Under the pieces are notes generated by a model. It worked only from the letters and a program-made list of their open reading frames with translations. It did not search any database and was not told the origin of the DNA. This document shows, in pieces, positions 17,755 through 25,779 of a stretch of 64,000 nucleotides of DNA. Made by a program: the position numbers and the translations under genes. The stretch spans positions 806,001 to 870,000 of the forward strand of contig NZ_CP058559.1 in assembly GCF_014467015.1 (NCBI RefSeq), in the 5' to 3' direction. The stretch is from Alkalicella caledoniensis. Its GTDB lineage: Bacteria > Bacillota > Proteinivoracia > Proteinivoracales > Proteinivoracaceae. The first letter of the stretch is position 1; every line of letters starts with the position of its first letter.

Positions 17755-18534
17755 TTATATATAAGGAACAGTCACAGGAGCGGGCTCGCCACCAAGGGTT
17801 CCCAATAATTTAACTCCTACTTCCTTAGCAGCTATTAGGGATTGTCTTACAGCACCAGAATCACCACTAATGAATAGAATAACTTCGTTTGAGTAGCTTG
17901 TTCCACCAGCGGGCGAAGCATAGCCAATTACATCAACGTTGGCAGCTTTGATAGCTGTATCAGCGATAATTACACCTATTGCTGCAGGAGCTCCTACCAT
18001 AAGACCAAATGCTTTTCCTACAGGTGCACCAAAGGCTTTTTCACATGCATAACTAGCCCTTGCAGTATACTGAAGTTCTATATGACCAGCATCGTTTGCA
18101 TATACGTCACCGAAGGTTCTTTCTAATTCTTTTAATGTTACTTCAACGGCTCTTCTTGCATCTGATACATCTTCAGCTCCAAAAATAATTAAACATCCGT
18201 GACCTGCTCCACCTTTTGTATCCCTTGCTAATTCTACTGAGATAATCTCTGTATTTGTTGCTTTTACAGCCTCATCAGCTGCCATTATTTGTGGGCCTGC
18301 ACCAGTACGTGCACCTATAATTCCGATTGAACGATATTTCTTATCTAATTTCATTACTTCATGAAGGCTTGGATCAACATTTGCAATTACAAGACCTATA
18401 GTGTCGCCAATACCTGTACCTACAAACTCAGTCATACCACAAAACTTAGGTGTAGCTTTTGGAGCTTCAGTTTTTGGCTCCTCTACCTTTTTCATTACTT
18501 CTTCCATAATCTTTTCGATTAATTGATCTTTCAT
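17755..18534 (-). CDS. pduB: PduB, tandem-BMC shell protein
   Basis: The 259-residue trimeric shell protein has two circularly permuted BMC domains (~35-145 and ~150-259), for example MTEFVGTGIGDTIGLVIANVD and IIGARTGAGPQIMAADEAVKATNTE. The N-terminal extension (MKDQLIEKIMEEVMKKVEE) is a helix like those on the cargo enzymes; in enterobacteria this extension ties core to shell. An internal Met at 34 could give a short PduB' form, but I see no clear internal ribosome binding site. It follows pduA by 26 bases. Confidence 0.95.
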   Translation of the reverse strand: MKDQLIEKIMEEVMKKVEEPKTEAPKATPKFCGMTEFVGTGIGDTIGLVIANVDPSLHEVMKLDKKYRSIGIIGARTGAGPQIMAADEAVKATNTEIISVELARDTKGGAGHGCLIIFGAEDVSDARRAVEVTLKELERTFGDVYANDAGHIELQYTARASYACEKAFGAPVGKAFGLMVGAPAAIGVIIADTAIKAANVDVIGYASPAGGTSYSNEVILFISGDSGAVRQSLIAAKEVGVKLLGTLGGEPAPVTVPYI

Positions 18535-18560
18535 TTTATTACACCTCCATAAAATTTAAA

Positions 18561-18836
18561 TTATTGTTTAGGTAATATTTTCTCAACATCTGTATGTGGC
18601 CTTGGGATTACGTGTACAGAAACAACTTCTCCCACTTTCTCTGCAGCAGCGGCACCTGCATCTGTAGCTGCCTTAACTGCACCTACATCTCCTCTAACTA
18701 GCACTGTGACAAGACCTGAACCGATTTTTTCATATCCAACTAGTGCTACGTTTGCAGCTTTTACCATGGCGTCTGCAGCTTCAACTGCCCCTACCAGGCC
18801 TTTTGTTTCTACCATTCCTAAAGCTTCCTTGGTCAT
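18561..18836 (-). CDS. pduA: PduA-type hexameric shell protein, first gene of the operon
   Basis: The 91-residue single-BMC protein ([20 protein letters not shown] start, KIGSGLV pore loop, [17 protein letters not shown] end) forms the main shell facets, and its pore admits the diol. I start at ATG 18836 behind AAAGGGGGA; a longer frame upstream has no ribosome binding site and begins in the leader. As the first cistron it should be the most abundant product. It is almost the same as the pduJ product eight genes downstream. Confidence 0.94.
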   Translation of the reverse strand: MTKEALGMVETKGLVGAVEAADAMVKAANVALVGYEKIGSGLVTVLVRGDVGAVKAATDAGAAAAEKVGEVVSVHVIPRPHTDVEKILPKQ

Positions 18837-19145
18837 TTTAAATCCCCCTTTTATTTTTTTATAGCAATCCTGCATTTGTAGTAAGCCACATATGTAGGAC
18901 ACTATATTTGTATTTACTTAATTCTCTTTTTATTGCTTTTTGCCTTGACAACAATTTGACCTGTAAGGGTAATATAATGATTGTCTATTTAAAAGATTCT
19001 GATATTTAATCCCTTTTTAGGGTATTTTTTTGAATATGCATCTTAGGCCTGATAATTTATTGCTTTATGGTGATATTTTTTTAACTTAATGCTTAAAAAA
19101 GTGCAAAAAAATTCCCATAAGAGCTTAGTTGCTTTTATGGGTGTA
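18837..19145 (-). promoter_or_regulatory. Upstream region of the pdu operon, 309 bp
   Basis: This gap lies between the response-regulator gene and pduA, both leftward. It holds the regulator's terminator (19102-19141) and then about 260 AT-rich bases that must carry the pdu promoter. TTGTCA and several TATA-like hexamers occur but no well-spaced consensus pair, which fits an activator-dependent promoter. TGATA-TTT words recur three times and could be regulator sites (weak). I see no cobalamin riboswitch. Confidence 0.5.
19102..19141 (-). terminator. Terminator of the response-regulator gene
   Basis: On the minus strand, CCCATAA / TTATGGG closes a stem-loop and is followed by a run of seven T residues, starting 4 bases after the regulator stop codon. 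It separates the regulators from the pdu operon. Confidence 0.75.
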
Positions 19146-20234
19146 TTAAACATACCACTTTCCATTTGAAATTTTGGTGTACCTTTTTTTTAAACCTCTA
19201 TTTTTTACTCTTTCTTCTTCATATAAATTTCTGTAATCAGTAGGAGTGCTACCAACTACTTTTTTGAAAACCTTACTAAAGTAATTTGGCTCATTATATG
19301 ATAGTTCCATAGAAATATTAATAATGGGAATATCAGTGAATCTCAGTAGTTCCTTGGCGTATTCTATTTTCCTATGGGTAACATAGTTCACAAAATTAAC
19401 ATCTAATTCCTTCTTAAAGAGTTTACTGAAGTAATGTGGATTTAAGTGAACATATTCTGCCACTTCCTCAAGGGTAATTCCCTTTTTAAAGTTTTTCTCT
19501 ATATAGTTTAATGCAGCATGAATTTCATTATTTTCTTCTATCTTCTTTTGGTTAATTATTTCCTCAAAAAACCTGTCTAATACTTTCAATATGGCATATT
19601 CCATATTGTTTGGAGTCATGGAGTTTCTAATTTCTTCTTGGTTATTGGTAATTTCATTGAGTCCCTTCAAGTGGCAAATATCTAAAATCTGTTTAGCTAT
19701 ACGATCTAAGCTCAATTTCATTTGCTCTAAATCGTCCTTATAAATTTCGTTTAACTCATTTAAAACTTGTCTCAATTGTATCTTCGATTCTTTATAATCT
19801 TCTGTACGGATAGCTTCGTATAAAGAATCAGTATTTACATCTTTTTTAACATCCTTTTTAACATGTTTCTTATCCCTGTGTTTCATGTAAACCTCGAGGA
19901 TATCCTTAGGTCGTGCAGGCTTTAGAACATAATCATCGGCTCCAAGCTTTAATGCCCTTTGTGCATACTTAAATTCTTCATATGCAGTTAAGATTATGAT
20001 GACTTTATCTTTATCTAGCTTCTTTATTATCTCTGTTGCCTCTAAACCATCCATCCCCGGCATTTTTATGTCCATAAATATGACATCTGGGTCGTGGGTT
20101 TCACATAACTCCACAGCTTGCTTACCCGTGGCCGCCTCCCCCACAATAATCGTATCAGAGCTATCATCGCATAAAATGATTTTTAACGCTTCCCTTTCTA
20201 AACGCTCGTCATCAGCTAAGACTACTTTATACAT
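19146..20234 (-). CDS. AraC-type response regulator, probable pdu activator
   Basis: The 362-residue protein has a receiver domain (~1-120; acidic pair DDER, phospho-Asp in VIFMDIKMPGMDG ~55, Lys in VLKPARP ~105), a linker with a charged coiled stretch, and a C-terminal AraC/XylS double helix-turn-helix (~255-355; HPHYFSKLFKKE- and NYFSKVFKKVVG-type motifs). It overlaps the kinase gene by 8 bases and lies directly upstream of pduA in the same direction, so activation of the pdu operon is the natural inference. Which DNA sites it binds is not evident. Confidence 0.88.
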   Translation of the reverse strand: MYKVVLADDERLEREALKIILCDDSSDTIIVGEAATGKQAVELCETHDPDVIFMDIKMPGMDGLEATEIIKKLDKDKVIIILTAYEEFKYAQRALKLGADDYVLKPARPKDILEVYMKHRDKKHVKKDVKKDVNTDSLYEAIRTEDYKESKIQLRQVLNELNEIYKDDLEQMKLSLDRIAKQILDICHLKGLNEITNNQEEIRNSMTPNNMEYAILKVLDRFFEEIINQKKIEENNEIHAALNYIEKNFKKGITLEEVAEYVHLNPHYFSKLFKKELDVNFVNYVTHRKIEYAKELLRFTDIPIINISMELSYNEPNYFSKVFKKVVGSTPTDYRNLYEEERVKNRGLKKRYTKISNGKWYV

Positions 20235-21477
20235 TTACAGTTCTCCTCGACTTGATCTCTTTTGGTATCTTAACCTTTACCTTCGTTCCAACACCAATCT
20301 TGCTACTTATCTCAATTTTATATTCTGGACCGTAATGATAGGATAATCTCTTGTTTACATTGTTTATACCAATACCTGTGGATTTAGTTAAACTACCAAT
20401 TTCTTTGTTCTCATCAAGTATCATTTCAAGATTATGTTCATGGATCCCAACGCCATTATCTGCTATTTCTATCTCTATTCCATAATCAGTTATATAACCT
20501 TTTATAGTAATATACCCATTTGATTCTTTAGGCTCTAGTCCATGGTTAATAGAATTTTCCACAAGGGATTGGAGAATCATTGAAGGAATCCTAATGCTCT
20601 CAATAGATTTAGGTATATCCAACTTATATTGAATTCGATCTCCAAATCTTATGGCTTGTATGGTTAAGTACCGCTCAATATGAGATATTTCTTCCCTTAA
20701 TTCTACCATTTGATTTATGTTTTTTAAGGTATACCGTAGTATTTCTGCCAACGTGTAGACTATTTCTTGTGTTTTAGATGCCTTTTCTATAAGGGCTTGC
20801 CTGCCTATGGTATTGAGAACATTAAAAAGAAAGTGGGGATTAACTTGGGACTGTAATGCCTTCAACTCCGATTCTTTTAGTGTCCTCTCTAGTTCTATCC
20901 TAACTCGTTCTTCTTCCACTAGTTTGATACTTTTTTGATTTAGTTCAGCTTGCATTATCTGCATCATATCTTTTTCAACTATATAGTTAGAAACTAAGAA
21001 CATCATTTCAGCGGCACCTAATATTTTGTCATAGGAAATAACAGGTATTTCATTATATGCTTCCATTATTTCCTCATTTTTCTTCCAACTTGGTATCTCT
21101 TTGACAATATGATCTAGTCTATTTAGTTCAGCTTCTTCAATTTTAACTTGACCTGCCATGATAGAACCCATATATTGTCCACCAATATTTATGGGTATAG
21201 CAAAATCAACTAGTCCAGTATGACATCGATAAATATAAGGTTTCTCATTCCTAACGGCCTCTAAACCTCCATAGGCATCTGAGCGATAGCAAGCATCCCT
21301 ACATTTTGAGTCCTCACGAATTAGTTTGCAAAACCGACTGAAATTACTGTACTCGGTTATTGGTTTACCTTTGAAATCCACAGTCACTGCTGCTAATCCT
21401 GTAGCTTCTGAAAACCTATTTTGGATCTCCTGTAAAATGTCCACATCAGTAATGTCCCTTAAATGCACTCTCTGCAT
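20227..21477 (-). CDS. Soluble sensor histidine kinase with PocR ligand-binding domain
   Basis: The ~416-residue kinase has no membrane segment. N-terminal ~1-170 is a PocR-type sensor domain with its Cys set (FCKLI, SKCRDACYRSD, YRCHTGLVDF); PocR regulates pdu/cob genes in response to 1,2-propanediol. A short coiled coil follows, then the LytS/YesM-type phosphoacceptor region (LKALQSQVNPHFLFNVLNTI) and an ATPase domain (IADNGVGI, TGIGINNVNKRL). It therefore probably reads diol inside the cell. Start ATG 21477 follows AAGGGGTGA; the upstream GTG overlaps that site. The 8-base overlap with the regulator gene marks them as a pair. Confidence 0.88.
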   Translation of the reverse strand: MQRVHLRDITDVDILQEIQNRFSEATGLAAVTVDFKGKPITEYSNFSRFCKLIREDSKCRDACYRSDAYGGLEAVRNEKPYIYRCHTGLVDFAIPINIGGQYMGSIMAGQVKIEEAELNRLDHIVKEIPSWKKNEEIMEAYNEIPVISYDKILGAAEMMFLVSNYIVEKDMMQIMQAELNQKSIKLVEEERVRIELERTLKESELKALQSQVNPHFLFNVLNTIGRQALIEKASKTQEIVYTLAEILRYTLKNINQMVELREEISHIERYLTIQAIRFGDRIQYKLDIPKSIESIRIPSMILQSLVENSINHGLEPKESNGYITIKGYITDYGIEIEIADNGVGIHEHNLEMILDENKEIGSLTKSTGIGINNVNKRLSYHYGPEYKIEISSKIGVGTKVKVKIPKEIKSRRTVNV

Positions 21478-21596
21478 TATGGTCACCCCTTAAGAATTAA
21501 TATTCTTGTCCAACATTTTAATCCTATTTGAATTGTACCACAAATATAGGTAACAGAGAATACATAAATATAAAGATTCAAAAAATTTAAATATAA

Positions 21597-21633
21597 AAAG
21601 ATGAAGGTCCCGTCTTTGCGACCTTCATCTTTT
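21597..21633 (-). terminator. Terminator of the split permease operon
   Basis: The perfect stem AAAGATGAAGGTC / GACCTTCATCTTT has a T-rich tract on the minus strand, 3 bases after the permease stop codon. Usable in both directions. Confidence 0.85.
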
Positions 21634-21635
21634 CT

Positions 21636-22175
21636 TTAAGCCATTCTTTCCATATTTTCCTCGAGTTCTTTCCTATCCTTTTCATTTAGTGATCTGTCTA
21701 GTAAATTAGCTATAATAATTATTATAGGGATGTTAATCAATAGCCTTGTAGCTGTGAAGGTTAACCCAAGAGCTGATAGCTCAAACATAAGCATTGGAAT
21801 TTTAGTTGTTGACCATGCACCTATAAATATAGCAACGTTTTTAAATGGAACCCCCTTTTTTACAAGTACAGCAGCTATGGGAAATGCTCCATATAGTGGA
21901 CCTGCTGCCGCAGATCCTAGAAAAAATGCTAAAACCACTCCCAGTAAACCTGCTTCCTTCCCCATAAATCTCACCATAGTCTCCTTGGGAACCCATACAT
22001 CTAAAAGACCTAAAATAATAAAAATAGGGGGTAAAACTAAAAGTAGCTGTCTAAAGCTCGTTAATGAAGTGTTAACTGCTTCTCCTGCTAAAGAAAAGTT
22101 GTACAGAGCCAAAGCTCCTAAGAAAATCAGCGAGATAAATACAATATTATATCTGCTTTTTTTGTTTTTCATCAT
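21636..22175 (-). CDS. Permease, C-terminal half-type subunit
   Basis: This 179-residue membrane protein has about five helices and the motif GPLYGAFPIAAVLVKKGVPF followed by GAWSTTKIPM, as in the DUF318/ArsP-like permease superfamily, where a full-length protein is made of two such halves. It overlaps the preceding half-permease gene by 4 bases (ATGA), so the two probably form a heterodimer. The C-terminus is a charged cytosolic tail. The cargo is unknown; family members move arsenicals or are linked to thiol/metal stress. A CsoR-like operator controls the operon. Confidence 0.75.
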   Translation of the reverse strand: MMKNKKSRYNIVFISLIFLGALALYNFSLAGEAVNTSLTSFRQLLLVLPPIFIILGLLDVWVPKETMVRFMGKEAGLLGVVLAFFLGSAAAGPLYGAFPIAAVLVKKGVPFKNVAIFIGAWSTTKIPMLMFELSALGLTFTATRLLINIPIIIIIANLLDRSLNEKDRKELEENMERMA

Positions 22176-22657
22176 AACACATTCACCACCAAGTTTATAA
22201 TATAAGCGATAACAAAGGAAAATCCAAATGCCAATAAGTTTCTGAAAATCGCCAGCTTCTTACCAAAGTATTTAAACTCAACAGGCAAAGTAGCTATACC
22301 AACCATCATAAGAGTGGAGACAAATGCTCCTATAGGTAAATAGTTAGCACCGTTTTCCAATAGCATAGCAGCTAGTGGAAATGCAATAAAACCAGGTATT
22401 AGAGTAATTGCACCTACAACTGCAGCAGATACCACTCCAAGAATTCCTGAACCTTCCCCTAGGAGTTTTGAAATGGTCTGAGGGTTCAGAAGTGATAGTA
22501 TCACACCTATTATGATAATAACCCCTACTAACTCCGGAAGTATATTTAAGATAGATTTCTTTGCTTTCATCATTGCCTGCTTGGTTTTTTTCTTATCCTT
22601 CACAAATGAAACTATTAATAGAATAAATGCTATTATATAAACTAAAACATCGTACAA
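22172..22657 (-). CDS. Permease, N-terminal half-type subunit
   Basis: The 161-residue protein has an N-terminal helix, a basic loop (KKKTKQAMMKAKK) and about four more helices, with GFIAFPLAAMLLENG and GAFVSTLMMVGIATLP corresponding to the repeated core seen in its partner. TTG start behind GGAGGAGGG. It is the first gene of a two-gene operon transcribed from a consensus promoter containing a CsoR-like palindrome. This points to copper or reactive-sulfur control, although no CsoR gene lies in the window. Confidence 0.75.
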   Translation of the reverse strand: MYDVLVYIIAFILLIVSFVKDKKKTKQAMMKAKKSILNILPELVGVIIIIGVILSLLNPQTISKLLGEGSGILGVVSAAVVGAITLIPGFIAFPLAAMLLENGANYLPIGAFVSTLMMVGIATLPVEFKYFGKKLAIFRNLLAFGFSFVIAYIINLVVNVL

Positions 22658-22688
22658 TTTTACCCTCCTCCTTTATCTTTTAGACATA

Positions 22689-22717
22689 ATTATATACCCC
22701 ATAGGGGTATGTGTCAA
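22689..22717 (-). promoter_or_regulatory. Consensus promoter with a CsoR/CstR-like operator as its spacer
   Basis: On the minus strand, TTGACA (22717-22712) and TATAAT (22694-22689) are both perfect hexamers with a 17-bp spacer. The palindrome ATACCCC-ATA-GGGGTAT occupies 22694-22710, filling almost the entire spacer. C4/G4 palindromes of this type are bound by CsoR-family repressors (copper CsoR, persulfide-sensing CstR). Binding would block RNA polymerase directly. Confidence 0.8.
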
Positions 22718-22778
22718 TATATAATAGGTTGTAAATATTATACCCTTATAAATAATAATACCTATCTTTTAAAACATA

Positions 22779-22814
22779 AAAAACACGACGGTTACTACTA
22801 CCATCATGTTTTTT
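22779..22814 (-). terminator. Terminator of the OYE / Fe-S protein operon
   Basis: On the minus strand ACATGATGGT pairs with ACCGTCGTGT through two G-U pairs, followed by six T residues, 6 bases after the stop codon. The wobble pairs form only on this strand, which fits the gene direction. Confidence 0.75.
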
Positions 22815-22819
22815 GCCTT

Positions 22820-23029
22820 TTATCTGGTTTCTTCTAAAATCTCTCCTATTTTATGGGCACATCTTTTGCCTTTGCAAGGACCTGAGCTTGCTCCAGTGGC
22901 CTTTTCAACTTCTTTTAGTGTTTTTGCACCTTCTTTAATAGCTTTTTTTATAGAGGCTTTTGATATACCTTTACACAAACTGATCTTTTGTAGTTTATCC
23001 ATAATATCAGCTGAGATCACTTGATTCAT
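22820..23029 (-). CDS. Small BFD-like Fe-S protein
   Basis: This 69-residue protein resembles the bacterioferritin-associated ferredoxin / NirB-type [2Fe-2S] domain: a first Cys in LCKGIS (19), an amphipathic helical middle, and TGASSGPCKGKRC (52, 57). Standard BFD domains have four Cys in two pairs; only three are here, so cluster binding is uncertain. GAGGTGG precedes ATG 23029; the longer open frame upstream overlaps the reductase gene. It is co-transcribed 26 bases after an old-yellow-enzyme gene and may be its electron partner. Confidence 0.7.
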   Translation of the reverse strand: MNQVISADIMDKLQKISLCKGISKASIKKAIKEGAKTLKEVEKATGASSGPCKGKRCAHKIGEILEETR

Positions 23030-23055
23030 TTTGCCACCTCTAAATTTTCTTGAGA

Positions 23056-24057
23056 TTATTTTTTCAAACCCTCTATGGCGTTTTTTGCCCAATTAGAGTC
23101 ATTTAGTATGGCTCTACCTACACCTATTAGGTCAGTTTTTTCATCTTGTAATAGTTTCTCCGCCGCCAGTGAATCAGTAATACCTCCAGTGAGTATCAAT
23201 GGGATGGAAACAACCTCCTTTAAAGCTTCAGTCAACGGATAAAAATATCCTTGCTTGTCAGCTCCAGGTATATTGTATCCACTGAACCCACCAGATATAT
23301 CTAGTAAATCTACACCTGCTTTTTCAAATTCCACTGCTGCAATCTTACTATCTTCAATGGTAGTACCATTCTCATTATAGTCTGAAGCTCCGAGTCTTAA
23401 AGATACATTAAAATCAGGCCCTACAGCTTCACGTACTGCCTTAATTATTTCTAAATGTATTGTGATTCTACCTAGGGTATCACCACCATATTTATCTGTT
23501 CTCTTGTTGGTCAAGGGTGAATAGAACTGATTTAAAAGATAGCCGTGGGCGGAGTGTATTTGTACACCATCAAAGCCTGCTTTTTTTACCCTTATAGCTG
23601 CATTCTTAAATTCTTCTACAATTGTTGCAATTTCATGTTGGCTCAGTTCCTTAGGAACAATCCCACTTTTTGACCTAGGATTTGCTATGGCCGATGGACC
23701 CACGGGTTCCATACCAGTAACATCTTTTTTTGCAGCATTTCCAGCATGGTTTATTTGCATAACGGTTTTTGATCCGTTTTTTTGTATAGTATTCGCCAGT
23801 ACCTTTAGACTTTCTATACAACTATCATCAGCCACTGAAAGCTGTTTATCACTGGCTTTTCCTTGTTGAGTTATAAAGCTATGTTCAATAACTATTAGAC
23901 CTATGTATCCACCTTTAGATTTTTCATCATAATAGTCTATGATTTCCTTACTTACTTTGCCATCTGGTTGAGATGCTGATGTGGCCATGGGCGGCATAAC
24001 CAACCTGTTCGATAGATTTATGTTTTTTAAAACTAAGGGTTTTAATAAATTTGCCAT
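23056..24057 (-). CDS. NADH:flavin oxidoreductase, old yellow enzyme family
   Basis: The 333-residue TIM-barrel FMN enzyme reduces activated C=C bonds. Family markers are RLVMPPMATSASQPDG at the N-terminus, QINHAGN, IHSAHGYLLNQFYSPLTNKR and TDKYGG in the active-site region, and LILTGGI / LIGVGRAIL in the phosphate-binding loops. It lacks the C-terminal Fe-S/FAD domains of 2,4-dienoyl-CoA reductase, so it is the short form; the small Fe-S protein gene next to it may compensate. GGGAGGAAT precedes ATG. The substrate is unknown. Confidence 0.88.
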   Translation of the reverse strand: MANLLKPLVLKNINLSNRLVMPPMATSASQPDGKVSKEIIDYYDEKSKGGYIGLIVIEHSFITQQGKASDKQLSVADDSCIESLKVLANTIQKNGSKTVMQINHAGNAAKKDVTGMEPVGPSAIANPRSKSGIVPKELSQHEIATIVEEFKNAAIRVKKAGFDGVQIHSAHGYLLNQFYSPLTNKRTDKYGGDTLGRITIHLEIIKAVREAVGPDFNVSLRLGASDYNENGTTIEDSKIAAVEFEKAGVDLLDISGGFSGYNIPGADKQGYFYPLTEALKEVVSIPLILTGGITDSLAAEKLLQDEKTDLIGVGRAILNDSNWAKNAIEGLKK

Positions 24058-24150
24058 GTTAATTCCTCCCTAAAAATCACTTTACCAATATTTTATCATA
24101 ATATATTGATTTAAGCTAAATATGTTATAAATTAGGAGTTTTAAAGTAAA

Positions 24151-24176
24151 AGAGCCTTCCCTTAAGGGAAGACTCT
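24151..24176 (-). terminator. Terminator of the nucleotidase / DUF1540 genes
   Basis: The stem AGAGTCTTCCCTT / AAGGGAAGGCTCT is followed by TTTTACTTT on the minus strand, 12 bases after the DUF1540 stop codon. Confidence 0.75.
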
Positions 24177-24188
24177 ACAATAAGTTAT

Positions 24189-24347
24189 CTATTTACTTTC
24201 GAAGCTACCACAGTCCGTTGCTTCTTGGTTCTTTGCTCTACTTTCATGTTTTACTACATTGATATGATCTAAACTACAGTAAGAGTCACTATTAGCATGA
24301 TATTTACACTCATCAACTGTACAACCTATACTTTTATTTATTTTCAT
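24189..24347 (-). CDS. DUF1540-type small Cys-rich protein
   Basis: The 52-residue protein has the DUF1540 pattern: IGCTVDECKYHA, then YCSLDHINV and a later TDCGSFES, giving four Cys likely to bind a metal. Such peptides are common in Clostridia and in spore-formers, with no established function. AGGAGGTTTT precedes ATG 24347; the longer open frame upstream has no ribosome binding site. It lies 83 bases downstream of the nucleotidase gene, in the same direction. Confidence 0.8.
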   Translation of the reverse strand: MKINKSIGCTVDECKYHANSDSYCSLDHINVVKHESRAKNQEATDCGSFESK

Positions 24348-24430
24348 GAAAAAACCTCCTTTGTTTTTTAGTACACAATTATTATTTGCACTTAGGGGAT
24401 TTTTTATAAAAATAAAATTTGCCAAAAAAC

Positions 24431-25042
24431 TTAAACAGTCACTACTTTAGCTAAGTTTTTTTCTCTATCTTGGATTATAGAAGTTTCAAGTTCTTTTATC
24501 ATTTCATTTACTTCTTCCCAGTTATTGACCCTAGTTATACCTGGAATAAGTGGTTTTCTATTGTATACACAGTCAATTAGTAGTACTTTAAAGCCAGCTT
24601 CAGCAAGCTCAATTGCATTGTTATACCTATCCTCAATAAATAAATCACATTTTACTTGTTCAGCTGTTTTAACCTTATAGTGACTTCCTAAGATATGCAA
24701 TTTCCCAGAAGGTAACTTGTATTTCTCAAACCACCTCTGTGTTACATCTGTCAAAAAGTCTTCCCTTGCAGTCACATAGTGAATGTTGTGTTTGCCATCT
24801 ATTTCTAGTAGGACTTCTCTTACCCTTTCCCTGGGATCTACATCAATTAGGACTTCATTAGCAACAGAGATGTAAAATTCAAAAAAATCCTTAAACTCTA
24901 CACCATACAGTTGATGAATTTCATAACTGTCCACATCTTCTGGTTTAATATTTTTTTCAAAGTGCTTATTTGCTCTGTCTAACAGAAAAAAAGGCTCTGT
25001 AAGTGTGCCGTCGATATCAATACATATATTTAATTTTTCCAC
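24431..25042 (-). CDS. HAD-superfamily 5'(3')-deoxyribonucleotidase-like protein
   Basis: The 203-residue hydrolase is of the 5' nucleotidase, deoxy (C) type. Motif I is ICIDIDGTLTEP (~6-17). VTAREDFL supplies the Thr of motif II (~96), and LFIEDRYNNAIELA the acidic motif IV (~135). It is predicted to remove phosphate from (deoxy)nucleoside monophosphates and so tune nucleotide pools. GTG start with AAAGGAGATGA upstream. No pathway neighbour explains it; the following gene is DUF1540. Confidence 0.8.
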   Translation of the reverse strand: MEKLNICIDIDGTLTEPFFLLDRANKHFEKNIKPEDVDSYEIHQLYGVEFKDFFEFYISVANEVLIDVDPRERVREVLLEIDGKHNIHYVTAREDFLTDVTQRWFEKYKLPSGKLHILGSHYKVKTAEQVKCDLFIEDRYNNAIELAEAGFKVLLIDCVYNRKPLIPGITRVNNWEEVNEMIKELETSIIQDREKNLAKVVTV

Positions 25043-25114
25043 GTTATCATCTCCTTTATATATGTAAATTTCAACATAGGTGTATATAATCCTTCAAAAA
25101 TAAATCCATAAAAT

Positions 25115-25146
25115 TACCCCTGTCAACAATATAGTCCACAGGGGTA
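25115..25146 (-). terminator. Terminator of the ferritin-like gene
   Basis: A 9-bp stem TACCCCTGT / ACAGGGGTA, followed on the minus strand by a short AATTTTA tract, lies 8 bases after the stop codon. The T tract is weak. Confidence 0.65.
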
Positions 25147-25154
25147 AATGTTTA

Positions 25155-25643
25155 TTAAAATGGTGCGTATTCTTGGGCAGACCACCATTCTTCTTTATAC
25201 ATCTCGTATTGCTTAGTAAATTGATCTAGATGAACCTTTTCCCATTTGATAAGCAGTTGATATAGCTTTTTAGCTTCTTCAAACTTACTATTTTCTAAGG
25301 CTTTTTCGTAGAAAATTATAGAATCTTTTTCTAGTTGTATGGCTATCCCGAAAACAGACATGGCCATACTTGTATACTGCCCATCTACTTTATCCCAGTT
25401 AAAGATATTTGGAGATGGTGGGTCAGCTAGAAAGGCTAGGGTGAATGCCTCATCGCCTTGCTGAATTTTATCAAATAACTCTTTTAGATAGTCAGCATGC
25501 TTAAGCTCTTCCTTGGCTAATTCCATAAAAGCTTCCTTGCTTTCAGTACTTTTTGTTTGTTCAGCAGCCAACCTATAAAACTCGTAACCTTCTACCTCAT
25601 GGATAATGGCTTGTTTGATCGCGTTTAGCTCTTCTTTTAACAT
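25155..25643 (-). CDS. Ferritin-like di-iron protein, rubrerythrin family
   Basis: The 162-residue four-helix-bundle protein has ferritin-like metal ligands: HEVEGYEFY (helix 1), KEELKHADY (helix 2), QLEKDSIIFYEKAL (helix 3) and WEKVHLDQF (helix 4). There is no C-terminal rubredoxin domain, so it is a rubrerythrin-related or YhjR/COG1633-type protein that may handle peroxide or iron in an anaerobe. The gene is monocistronic, ending just before a terminator; GGAGAGGG precedes ATG. Confidence 0.85.
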   Translation of the reverse strand: MLKEELNAIKQAIIHEVEGYEFYRLAAEQTKSTESKEAFMELAKEELKHADYLKELFDKIQQGDEAFTLAFLADPPSPNIFNWDKVDGQYTSMAMSVFGIAIQLEKDSIIFYEKALENSKFEEAKKLYQLLIKWEKVHLDQFTKQYEMYKEEWWSAQEYAPF

Positions 25644-25779
25644 ATGTAGCCCTCTCCTTTATTATAAAATTTGAGACTTACATACATTTTACACCTATAA
25701 TTCAAATTTTTCAACTAATTAAGACCCATACATACACTTTGAAGCTTGATTTTATATCCATGTCATTGTTTACCTTAGC

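Noticed and set aside
18837-19145. Possible cobalamin riboswitch upstream of pduA
   Set aside because: No B12-box sequence or conserved core is visible; the region is simple AT-rich spacer with one terminator.
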